DNA from: Sympetrum striolatum
Lineage: Eukaryota; Arthropoda; Insecta; Odonata; Libellulidae
Direction of reading: 5' to 3'
Length of the DNA stretch: 64,000 nt
NCBI GenBank assembly: GCA_947579665.1
Contig: OX388341.1
Coordinates: 3,720,001 to 3,784,000, forward strand
Below, in pieces: positions 55,100 through 64,000 of this stretch. The translations under genes were made by a program, and so were the position numbers. The notes under the pieces are model-generated. The model was not told where the DNA came from, searched no databases, and saw only the letters and a list, made by a program, of their open reading frames with translations. Within the stretch, counting starts at the first letter, position 1, and every line of letters begins with the position of its first letter.

Positions 55100-57170
55100 A
55101 TAGCGTACATCAATGGATTGGACTGGGTGTGCGAAGGAAGTGATATTTGTGGATCCTAATTGTTGGTTAAAAGAAAGTGACTTGTGGAGAGATGGTCTCC
55201 TTTTAAATAGGAGAGGTTCTATGAAATTTGGAAAGTAATTGAAAAATGTGATTGGTTCTTGTATAAATCAGGGAAACTAAATAACGGTGCGGCTGGTGTT
55301 GTAGCTCACGATGTGAAAGATCACGAATGTATTGTGTCTGTATACAAAAATAGGGAAGGGCTTCTAAAGCTTTTGCAAGTAAATTGTAGTAGCATTGATA
55401 ATAAAATCCATGAATTCAATGCCAAATTAGATTCAAGTAACACAGATATTGTCATAGGTACTGAGTCTTGGCTAAAAGAGGAAGTCAGTTCGTTAGAGGC
55501 ATTTCCTAAAACGTTCGAAGTGTACAGAAGGGATAGAGAAGGAAAAGGGCGTTTTCATATGCGTATCTAAAAAAAATTCTCAAGTATTTTGGTTTCAAAA
55601 GTTAAAGATTTTGAAATTATTTGTGTAGAAGTCGAAGATAGGGTTAGCGAGCAAAAGTTTCATATTTTTGAGGCGTATTACAAAAGGTATTGCAAAAGCT
55701 CGTAGAAATTACCTGTGACGTTAAGTACACAAACAAATCGATTATAATAGCAGGTGACCTAAATCAGGCAAACTGGTGGGGAAAGAAAGGGTCGGTTGGG
55801 AAGGCTCAGGAACTGATAAATTCTGTTGTTAGTGATGGAGATTTTGTACAAGTAGTAAACAAGCCAAAGCGAAATTTAAACCTTAAATATGTTTTTCTAT
55901 TAAAACCAATAGAGTTACTCAATGCGACGTAATACCAGGGATTAGCGATCATGGGGCTTAGATCTTATTTAGAGATCTTCTGCAGAAAAAGCAATTTTAA
56001 TAATACCAAGAATAAAAAATTTACAGTTTCCTCAAGGCGAACGTGAATGCTTTCCGAAATTACCTTGAGGATGAATATAAGGGTTGGGTAAATGTAGGAT
56101 CTAATATCGAGGATATATGGAATAATTGTAAACGCATTTTACATGTAGACATATAAAAATACGTACCTATTAAAATATTAAAGAAACTTTCAGATCCGGA
56201 ATATTATAATGCTGAGATTAGATTACTTAAGCATAAAAATATAATAATAACAAAAAATGATTGTTTTTATAAATACGTGAAGCTATTAAGAAAAGGTGAA
56301 AACGAGATAGATAAGATTTAGAGATGGTCCAGCGTAGAGTAGCCCGATTCGTTTGCGGGGATTTCAGGTTTGATCGCGGCGTTACGGCAATTATAGAGTC
56401 CCTCAGTTGGAATTCACTACAGATGAGAAGATCTGAATATCGTCGGAAACTTTTCGAAAAGTTCATTCGTACAGAATTTATAGACGAAGTAAGTGAAATA
56501 TTAGTGCCAGTAAGGAGCGAACGCGATCTCCGAGAGGCATCGACGAAGTGTTATAGGGAAGTAATCGCAAGGACGGATATTTACTTTTGGTCGTTTTTTC
56601 CCCAAGCTATTAGAGATGCTAATAGGGATGAATGAATAATGGTGGTGTATTACACGTCCTGCCATACGCCTCTGGCGGCTCGCGGTGTACATATATATAA
56701 AATCTAAATCTAAATAGTGTAAAAGAGAATTTCCCGGTTTTCAACATAACTATCAAAGATATTCAAATTAAAAAATAACAAATCTCAAGGACCAGACGGA
56801 ATACGTTGCGAAGCCATAAAATTGGGTTGGCAAGAATTAGTACCATATTTAAAAAGAATTTTTAATGTAAGCGTAAATAACAGTCAAATTCCGGAAGATT
56901 ATAAATCAGCTACTGCGGTTCCCATACGTAGGGGGGGGGGGGGAGTAAGAAAACTAATAAAGAATCGTCGACCAATAAGTCTAACGAGCGTAATCGGTAA
57001 AACCTTCGAAAAAATAGTTGCCGATTATCTGAAGGATTTTTGGGAAAAAGAGGGATGGATTAACCAATAACAACTTGGTTTTAGAAAGGGTTTTTCGTGT
57101 GAATCGCAGATTTTAGGATAACAACTGGTCGATGCAATGGAAATAGATTTAGCGAAAGCGTTTGTCGTTG
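55100..57170 (+). pseudogene. CR1-type LINE, 5' two thirds, with nested insertion
   Basis: The order follows a CR1 ORF2. About 55110-55240: FVDPNCWLKESDLWRDGLLL then NRRG, like the esterase-type region before the nuclease. 55259-55570: endonuclease block QVNCSSIDNKIHEFNAKL, DIVIGTESWLKEE, FPKTFEVYRRDREGKG. 55690-55940: IIIAGDLNQANWW, QVVNKPKR, VIPGISDHG (nuclease GDxN and SDH residues kept). 56050-56300: linker FRNYLEDE-type with GSNIEDIWNNCKRIL and DPEYYNAEIRLLKHK. After the nested copy (56316-56715) the RT begins: NNKSQGPDGIRCEAIKLGW, SQIPEDYKSATAVPI, RRPISLTSVIGKTFEKIV, then QLGFRKGFSCESQ and IDLAKAFVVV. A G-run at 56932-56943 replaces the usual KKG. The RT core and 3' end are lost. Confidence 0.88.
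56316..56715 (+). pseudogene. 5'-truncated CR1 3' end nested in the older CR1
   Basis: Begins at MVQRRVARFVCGDFRFDRGV (56324), the C-terminal post-RT block, and continues SLSWNSLQMRRSEYRRKLFE and FWSFFPQAIRDAN, the closing word, to a stop at 56633. The 3' untranslated region holds a decayed CCTGCCATACGCC...GGCGG hairpin and ends with an (ATCTAA)-type repeat at 56700-56715. The frame is open for 104 codons, better kept than its host copy. Host reading resumes right after the repeat tail (KENFPVFNITIKDIQIK..), showing a clean insertion into the linker. No target duplication is evident. Confidence 0.85.
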
Positions 57171-59344
57171 TAAAAATGCTAAGTTTTGTCAGCTAAATTT
57201 TTGCAAATGAAACTTCTGAATAGGCTTTAATGGTAACTTAAACGTTTAGTTAGATCCTAATTTCAAGTTAAATTTAACAATTTTGTCATAGAACAACGTT
57301 TTCCAGATTAAATTGAGTGGGGCGTCTCACCCGGACACTCGGGGCCATATGCATGGGTGAGGGAAAAAATTAATATTTTAGGTGAAAATGTTTTTAAACA
57401 AAATTTGTTTACATACTGTAAATAATCAATACATTTTCTATTCTATCACGCAATTTCGTATTCTTGTTATCAATGAAGTCGTTTTATGAAGTCATTTGCT
57501 TAGGTGGAGCATCCCTACGGGAATTAGCATATTTTAAAAACGACTTTGCCTCCATTCCATCGGGTATATGAATATGCAACTGCGGCCTCCGGTCTTTCAA
57601 CGAATCCCAACCTGTGTCTGAGAGCATTTCGCTTGCTGTTCGATCGAATTTATTCATTTATCAAATTTCACGAAGTGTATCGTTTTGCGATTAAACTTTA
57701 TAAAGTCATCATTTGCAATCTCTTCTGTCATCCAGTGAGTGATGGAGGACCCTAAAGCACACCAAACAAGTGAATCTCGACAGTCTCGATATTTACGAGA
57801 TAAGGCGGTGGATCATCCAGACCCTCTCCTAAAAGGAGCCGAAACTCTTCCAATTGCCTCTCGATGGAAACTCATTTGCGAAATCGAATATAAAAGTCTT
57901 TTGTCTGAATATTTCCACCGGGGTTTATGAAGAAGCGATTCCCTTTGCTAACTCAAAATCTAAGTACCAAAGTCCTCAATCCATTCAAATGCAATGCTGT
58001 AAATAACTGAAGAAACACGATCTTTCAAACGGCAAAAATGTCGATGTTTGATTTTGAATGCATTTCGATAAGGAGGAGGAAGATTTGGAAAGTTTGGTGA
58101 AGCTGATCTCCAATAGATACGCAACAATTTTTGTCAGCCGAAGACTTTTGGGCCGGAAAACCCTTCCGCCAGAAGGGAATGACTAAAGGAAGCCCTCGTT
58201 GAGTCTGCAGCATCAGAGGAACGTGTAGCTTTAGGACTAGGAATTAAAATTTCAATGGCAACGAAATGAAAAGAAATCGGTATCACTCTGTGACTTGCAT
58301 ATGGTCACATCAATTTACAAACAAAAGTGAATGAATAAAGTCGTATACTCCTGTATAAAGAGAAAAAAGGGCATTTATCAATATGTTTCCTTATTCTGGA
58401 CTAGTCGTACTTATCAATTTAATTTTTACCTTTCTGCTTTCCTTGGGACGTTTGTCTCCAAATTTAGATTCCGTCGAGAAATGCATAATTACTTAGTGAA
58501 CTCCTATTTGTTTCCATAAAATCTGCGAAATTTGTTGCAGTTCCTTATTCTAAAATTGATAAGTTGTTACATTCTTCCGTCAATCTTTCGTTTCAATTCC
58601 AGACAACTCTCAATTTTTGATGCTGTTATTCTTTCTCTCCTTCCATCGACGTCTCTTTCGGAGGAAGAAAAGCCTTTCATTATATTCTTCTTAGACTAAC
58701 ATTTTCTCTCTGAAGTTCCGAAACTTTCGTAAAGATCTGTTCTTTAAATGGCACAGAAAAATTCGGTTTTGATTGAAAAAAATGTCCTCAATACAAGGCT
58801 AAGAATCGCATCCTACTCGATTAAATATTTTTCTGAATCACCAATTGCAGTAATTTAATTATTGCGCAAGGGTCGTTCTCTAATGACCTCTTTAGAGAAA
58901 CACCTATTCACTGTTTATCACGAACGATTTCTCATCAAACGCTTTTCGCATTCACTATCAAAGTGATTCCCATTTATTTAATCCTAATACATTTTTTGAA
59001 TTAATTAGTTTTATAACTTATCAAACGCATATTTTTCTTACAGTTATTATAATAATGCTAGTGAAAGTCCAGTCAAAAATGACGGAATTTAAATGAAACT
59101 TAGTTACCACGGAAATAAATGAGTTATATTTAAGTTTTCAGATCTTCAAAAGTACGCTCTCCATTCACATACAAAAAAGTTAACGCAAATAAAATTACAT
59201 TTAACCTAAAAATCAAGAAAAACTTTTGTAAATTTACAATGCGTAATAAAATAATGTATCATTTAAACTATTAAATATTAGCAAATCAAAAAATGCTGTT
59301 TAGTATGATTGAATTTAAATTAGAGCTTAAATTATTCTGAAAAT
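57171..59344. other. non-coding stretch
   Basis: No gene recognised. Short plus frames at 57546-57930 have no known domain. AT-rich throughout. Confidence 0.4.
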
Positions 59345-60420
59345 TCCTTTTTACTTTCTCCATATACGAAGTGTAGAGAAAGTATTGTTTTCATGAAAAA
59401 ATTCGACTTCGAGATTTCAACGGAAATATATGTTTTGGGGTCCCTAGAACACGTTTTGACTATTTTCGGAATTATGTATGTGTGTATGTGTGTGTGTGTA
59501 TGTATGTGTGTCTGTATGTGTGTGTGTGTGTGTACGTGTGTGTGTGATAGTGGGCGCTGTAACGTGAAAACTATTAGTCGTATCAATACCAAACTTCATA
59601 TATAGTACTGTGGTGTGTGCTGTCAGAGTTGATTAGTTTTTGGAGTAAATCGGTTAACCGGAAGTCGAGCTTCATTCATTAAAGCTCACATCCGGTTTTC
59701 AAAATATCTCCATAAATATGATATATAGGTATATTGTATATCTTATAAAAGTTTTAGATAATAGGTTTTACTATAACTTTTGTATTTAACATATTTTTGT
59801 ATCACCGGTTGATTAGGAGTTATTCGTGAAATACCGATAAACCGGAAGTAGCTCTTATGTACTTTGTGGGCGCTCTAACATTGAAACCATTCGATGTATC
59901 AACACCAAATTTTATATATAGTACTTTGGTTGATGTCGTTAGAGTTGATTAGTTTTTGGAGTAAATCCGTTTACCGGAAGTCGAGCTTCATTCTTCAAAG
60001 CTCATTTCCGGTTTTCAAAATATCTCCATAAATATGATATTTAGGTATATATATATTTAGGTATTATCTATAAAAGTTTTATAAAATGAAATTTAATATA
60101 ACTTTTGTATGAAACATATTTTTGTATCACTGATTGTTTAGGAGTTATTTATGAAATACTGATAAACCGGAAGTTGCCGATTATTTACTTAGTGGGCGCT
60201 CTGGGCTCTATGGGCGAAAGGCCAATTTCATCGTTTTTCATCGAGCAAGAAGTCCGAAAAACATTATTTATAATGTTTGTAACGAAAAGATAATAATATA
60301 TAAATTAATCACTCATCTTCCAAGTTTTGATGGAATATAGAGTTCGAAATTACTGCCGTAGGTAAATATTTACATCTTATGTATGGAGAAAGTCATGCGT
60401 TGGCCACATCAGATTTTTTT
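59345..60420 (+). mobile_element. MITE family B, copy 3 (longest)
   Basis: Starts TTTTTACTTTCTCCATATAC, ends TATGGAGAAAGTCATGCGTT then GGCCACATCAGATTTTTTT; the two ends are inverted repeats. Two internal units of 316 and 326 bp begin at TGGGCGCT (59551, 59867, 60193), each with AGAGTTGATTAGTTTTTGGA, ACCGGAAGTCGAGCTTCATT, CAAAATATCTCCATAAATAT and GATAAACCGGAAGT. A TG-rich microsatellite fills 59474-59547. No coding capacity. Confidence 0.84.
59474..59547 (+). repeat. TG/TATG microsatellite inside the MITE
   Basis: About 74 bp of mixed (TG), (TATG) and (TCTG) units. It sits between ATTTTCGGAATTA and the first TGGGCGCT, the same place as CA units at 24994-25004 and TCTG units at 26683-26701. 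Confidence 0.9.
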
Positions 60421-60529
60421 AAATTTTTTAAGCTTTTATGCATATACTATGTTACTCAAACGTTACTTACATTTTTCAATTTATAGATACTTTATTTAGA
60501 AATGCTGTAGCTATCTATTGATCATCTCT

Positions 60530-60765
60530 AATGTCAATGTGTATTTTCCGTTGGCACAAATATTTGTTGTTAACTGTTATAATATATAGGTAGTATTTGT
60601 TTATTTGGTTGGTAGAAAAATTTCGTGTTTGCGTACATATTTCGTTTCGATTGATTTTGACGGCAAAATTTTCCATCTTTGGGGAACGAAAATATCAATC
60701 ATTTATAATTTTATTCAAAAAGCCAAATTTAAACCTAAATTACAAACTATTCAATATAACTATGA
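60530..60765 (+). repeat. dispersed repeat family C, copy 2
   Basis: Aligns with 39110-39345: GTGTATTTTCCGTTGGCACA, TTATTTGGTTGGTAGAAAAA, TTCGATTGATTTTGACGGCA, AAAAAGCCAAATTTAAACCT. Same orientation. Confidence 0.7.
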
Positions 60766-61039
60766 CTATTATTCCATTTAGGGAGAATTTGGCATCCGCC
60801 TAACGTCAAAATCACGCACATTTGGTGATGTTTCTATGGCTAGTAACATATTCTCCTGGGACCTCCAACATTTTGGATCTAACGGAAAGTTACTTCGTAA
60901 AAACTTATTTTGTCCGTGCTATTTATTTATCAGAGTTTACATGTGTTGAGATCTCAGTAAGTTACGTCCTTTTCATAAATTATGGTGTTATTTTCTACCG
61001 TTAATTCAGTATGGAATCCCAATGCATTCAAATGAGACA
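60766..61039 (+). repeat. family G edge, diverged
   Basis: AGGGAGAATTTGGCATCCGC then CTAACG...CGCACATTTGGTG parallels 25180-25228 (AGGAGAAATTTGCATCCACC then TGACG...GGAACATTTGGTG), where it also follows a MITE B copy. The remainder shows nothing I recognise. Confidence 0.4.
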
Positions 61040-61515
61040 ACGCATGAGTTCGGATTCAGCAGTCGTCTTGGTCGTCAGGGGGACAGTTTATTAACATTTT
61101 ACGCATATGTCGTTTATTTTGCCAAAGTTCTCCTGATTTTGATCCAAAAATCATATTCTAACATCAAAATAACAATTTTTATTCAATTTTCCCTCTTTTG
61201 ATACTCATCTCGATTTCGCACGACCATTATTTCTAATTTATTTCTGCGAAAGAAAAAATGTCTATAATCGATCAAAATGAACATTTAGTACATTTCTTAC
61301 GAGAGACGATTCAATTCATCCCGAGTCGAAGAAACGATACATTAAACAAATTAAAATATTTTATACTCCATTTGACATTTAAGGACTCTCAAAAATGTAT
61401 AATCCTATTATATCGTGAAGTGCAGTACATTAATAGGCGAACATTTCTCCGATGCTTTTCTTATGGGAGATACTGACACTGGATGCGTAAATATACTTAT
61501 TAATATGTACAAATC
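61040..61515 (+). repeat. dispersed repeat family D, second subtype
   Basis: GATTCAGCAGTCGTCTTGGT, TAATTTATTTCTGCGAAAGA, GATCAAAATGAACATTTAGT, CGAGAGACGATTCAATTCAT, then a degraded B box CCCGAGTCGAAGAAAC. 61380-61490 matches 9180-9300 (TATAATCCTATTATATCGTG, GAGATACTGACACTGGAT). The 72-codon frame is not kept in other copies. Confidence 0.68.
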
Positions 61516-62551
61516 GGTGATTTTTTTATAAGATACTACCAAAGCTCATCTTCGAAATCTCCGCTTTGTGTTCTTCAACACGTCCAACACAATCGTGTGC
61601 TCTCAGATGTCTGTTTCAATGCTAATAGGAAGGTTTGATAAATTGTTAATATAATTAATAATAATACAGCAATAAAATTCAGATCATTAGATTCTAAGTG
61701 ATTCCCTAACTATTTGATTATATACTCACCCTTCTCAAATTGTTAAAGGCATTACTTGCTGCGACAATCCTTATTTAACATTGACACCGACATAGCCACT
61801 TTTATTCGTAAATGGTCCCACGAGTTAGTTATGTACGTTATACAATTCTAACGGCTTCATTCTCAATTTCAAATAGTTCCTCAATCGAACTCTTCGCCCG
61901 TTGTGGGGTCGCCTGCCGAATTCTGGAAGACTTTAGCAGTTAAGTGTTCATCCTTCCGCGGTATTCACCGGAAGATTGTGTAGTCAATGAGTTAAAACTA
62001 ATCTTAAAAATTCAAAGAAATAATATTTAAAAACATAAATAAATATGAGAAAATTCAGTTGACGGAATTATTTTTCGTATTCATGTAGAGAAAATTTGGG
62101 TACAAAACTGTGGTTACCATATTTCACATCAATTAAAAGGATCTCTGAAAGGAACGTTCATTTCACGTGAATGCAGGAGTGAATCTGCCGCTGCACAATT
62201 TCACGCTGAGTGTTGCGCTGTATTTTGGAGGGGATTTCATTTCTACACTTTCTTCTTCTTTCGATTTATTACCTGCAGAAGTGCCCTTTGATTCTCAACG
62301 GGGAAACTTAAATTGGTAAATACTTTTGTTACAGTCTTGATCGTAACACATGCCTCATAATTTTTGGTAGATAGCTAATTCCAGGCTATATTTTTTCCAA
62401 ACCAATGAACAAAGTAAATAAAATTATAATTCAGTCTGCAAAGTCACCTAAAGATTCAATCTCATATCCTTTGAACGAACACTTTCTTCGATGAAGACAA
62501 TAATCATTTAAAGATTATAAAAAATAAGATAGTCTCTCTTCCGGGATTCCA
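61516..62551. other. non-coding stretch; family F relic
   Basis: 62272-62315: CCTGCAGAAGTGCCCTTTGA then TTCTCAACGGGGAAAC, the family F hairpin word. No gene was recognised. Confidence 0.4.
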
Positions 62552-62702
62552 CGGCGATGAACGTAGCAGCGGCGACGACGCTTCGCCTACGTTTCAGTTG
62601 GCTTCTTCAGGTCGAAGAGTGAGTTACTTTGTCCGTTGGTCTCTTCGACCTGAAGAAGCCAACTGAAACGTAGGCGAAACGCTGCTCCGTTCATCGCGGT
62701 GA
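62552..62702. repeat. long hairpin with hammerhead-like core
   Basis: 62579-62619 and 62641-62681 are inverted copies with one mismatch in 41 (…CTTCTTCAGGTCGAAGAG / CTCTTCGACCTGAAGAAG…), loop 21 nt. Beyond an 8-9 base insertion on the left, pairing resumes (GCGATGAACGTAGCAGCG versus CGCTGCTCCGTTCATCGC). The right arm reads CTGAAGA, AGCC...GGC, GAAAC on the plus strand, the box order of a hammerhead ribozyme. A proper stem I and cleavage site are not evident, so it is not called as a ribozyme. Confidence 0.75.
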
Positions 62703-63599
62703 GAAAGAGATGGAATCAACCGATCGCCGCGGAAACCTTCGATCTTACATTATATAAAACATATTCGATGATCACATTAGGATAAGCATCACCACCTTTT
62801 AGGAGACATTTTCTGAAAGGGGAAATTGGTTCTCGGAAACTATGATTAACACAAATAACAGAAATTTATTATATATATCACTCGAAAACCACCGATGAAC
62901 ATTCTTTGCAGAAAGTAAGTGTATTATGGAACTGACTTGTACCCCAATACTAAAATGCGTAACATAAAGATGGAGCTCATCAAATAACACAAATGCAATC
63001 ACAGTGCCAAAACAGAACCAAAGAACATAACGTAATAACATTAAACACCGATGACAGAAAGATAGTACATGTATAAGAATTGGAAGCACTTGAAAAACTT
63101 TGCTTTACCTTTTCGATGGAGGGATACGATGTTGAGGATTTGCTACAGCTTTACAAATCGCCGTTTAACTCCAACATTGAATCTGGAAAATCTTTACGAT
63201 ATTCACTAAATCCTTTTCCGTCAATCGCTAAATATTTATCGACGTAAATTGATAAGTTGTAATACTTAATGCAGAAGATTATATTAAAAACATCCGAAAC
63301 TTCCCAGGTTTTTTTAACGCATTCAATTGTATTGATCGAGAGAAAACAATTTCATCTAACAAACTACTATAAACCCATTTATCCCACGAAATAGTCAGTA
63401 AACAATTAAGTTGATATTAATAAAACTTGGTTTCTACGAACGCTTCCATAAAATTTAAAATCTTTCTTAAATAATGATATTCGTATGTTTGTACGCTCGA
63501 TTCTTCACATTTATCGTTCATAGCTGCAGTTACTAATATCTCCTTAAATTTCTCCCTCTTCATATAATCTATCACTTATTCTTAACATTGATTTGAAGT
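62703..63599. other. non-coding stretch
   Basis: Nothing recognised. The 96-codon hydrophobic minus frame at 62799-63089 has no known domain and sits in AT-rich DNA. Confidence 0.4.
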
Positions 63600-63960
63600 A
63601 GGCATATTTTCTCAATGTATTCTTACGGATAAATCATGAGCTGAGGACTCAACAATCCACTTGACCGTCAGGGGGATGAGTTGTTTATAACCTCAAAATG
63701 TCGATAAAACATGCACGTACTTTATCAAATTGTGCGCAATTTCGAATCGAAAACGATATTCCACGACCAAAATGAGAATTTTTATTCTATTTTCCTTCTT
63801 TTGGTGCTTGATTGGACTTTCTAGGACCATTATTTCTAATTTAATTTTGAAAAAGAAATGACCCCTGCAACAAAAAAAGATGACCTTTACGTGTATTTCT
63901 TATGAAAAGGTTTTTACCCATCTGTGTTCGAACCGTGTAATTTAAGTAAATAAAAAGTAG
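63600..63960 (+). repeat. dispersed repeat family D, partial
   Basis: CTCAACAATCCACTTGACCG, GTTTATAACCTCAAAATGTC, GCGCAATTTCGAATCGAAAA, TTCCACGACCAAAATGAGAA, CGTGTATTTCTTATGAAAAG and a weak B-box tail GTGTTCGAACCGTGTAA at 63924. Runs to near the window edge. Confidence 0.68.
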
Positions 63961-64000
63961 CCTATAGTCTGTGCGGGGTTGACTTTTAATAACGAAGAAA

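Noticed and set aside
62799..63089. Hydrophobic 96-codon minus-strand frame that could be a receptor exon
   Set aside because: The hydrophobicity follows from AT-rich codons; no conserved receptor motif and no splice context.
1..64000. Endogenous viral element
   Set aside because: No viral protein words were recognised in any frame; all reverse-transcriptase signals fit non-LTR retrotransposons.

Overview
The window looks like a gene-poor, repeat-rich stretch of a large animal nuclear genome, most likely an arthropod. The reasons are AT-rich sequence, no long intact reading frame, decayed non-LTR retrotransposons of CR1, RTE and RLE (R2-like) type, a Helitron, Tc1/mariner and foldback DNA elements, and many tRNA-derived SINEs with B-box cores. 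I cannot name the species. I find no convincing host protein-coding gene, rRNA gene, functional tRNA gene or CRISPR array. The longest coding signals belong to dead mobile elements.

Layout. 2.2-2.6 kb: CR1 3' end. 3.5-4.65 kb: a B-box tandem repeat next to the C-terminal endonuclease part of an RLE-type LINE. 7.6-9.3 kb: a dispersed repeat family (called D here) with an inverted pair. 13.3-14.5 kb: decayed CR1 reverse transcriptase. 15.5 and 17.7-18.3 kb: GCGAC-rich repeats and a 177-bp tandem array. 20.16-21.78 kb: a foldback element with arms of about 530 bp. 22-27 kb: SINEs, D repeats and two copies of a MITE family. 29.2-29.7 kb: a mariner deletion derivative. 31.0-31.4 kb: a head-to-head SINE. 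36.9-38.7 kb: a Helitron broken by an RTE LINE that is itself broken by a SINE. 39-41 kb: D repeats. 42.2-42.5 kb: a possible promoter with adjoining ETS and NRF1-type sites. 45.2-48.8 kb: foldback MITE, CR1 and RTE pieces. 49.9 and 53.5 kb: two more head-to-head SINEs. 55.1-57.2 kb: a CR1 with a second CR1 3' end nested in it. 59.3-61.5 kb: MITE and D repeats. 62.55-62.70 kb: a long hairpin with a hammerhead-like core.

The elements form no pathway. They record successive insertions, and two loci (36.9-38.7 kb and 55.1-57.2 kb) let insertions be dated relative to each other. The most interesting item is a SINE family whose mobile unit appears to be an inverted (head-to-head) tRNA dimer: four copies, each with a perfect target-site duplication of 9-16 bp. 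Second is the 1.6-kb foldback element whose arms carry the start of an unrecognised reading frame. All family assignments were made by eye from conserved protein words and base matches; no database was searched.
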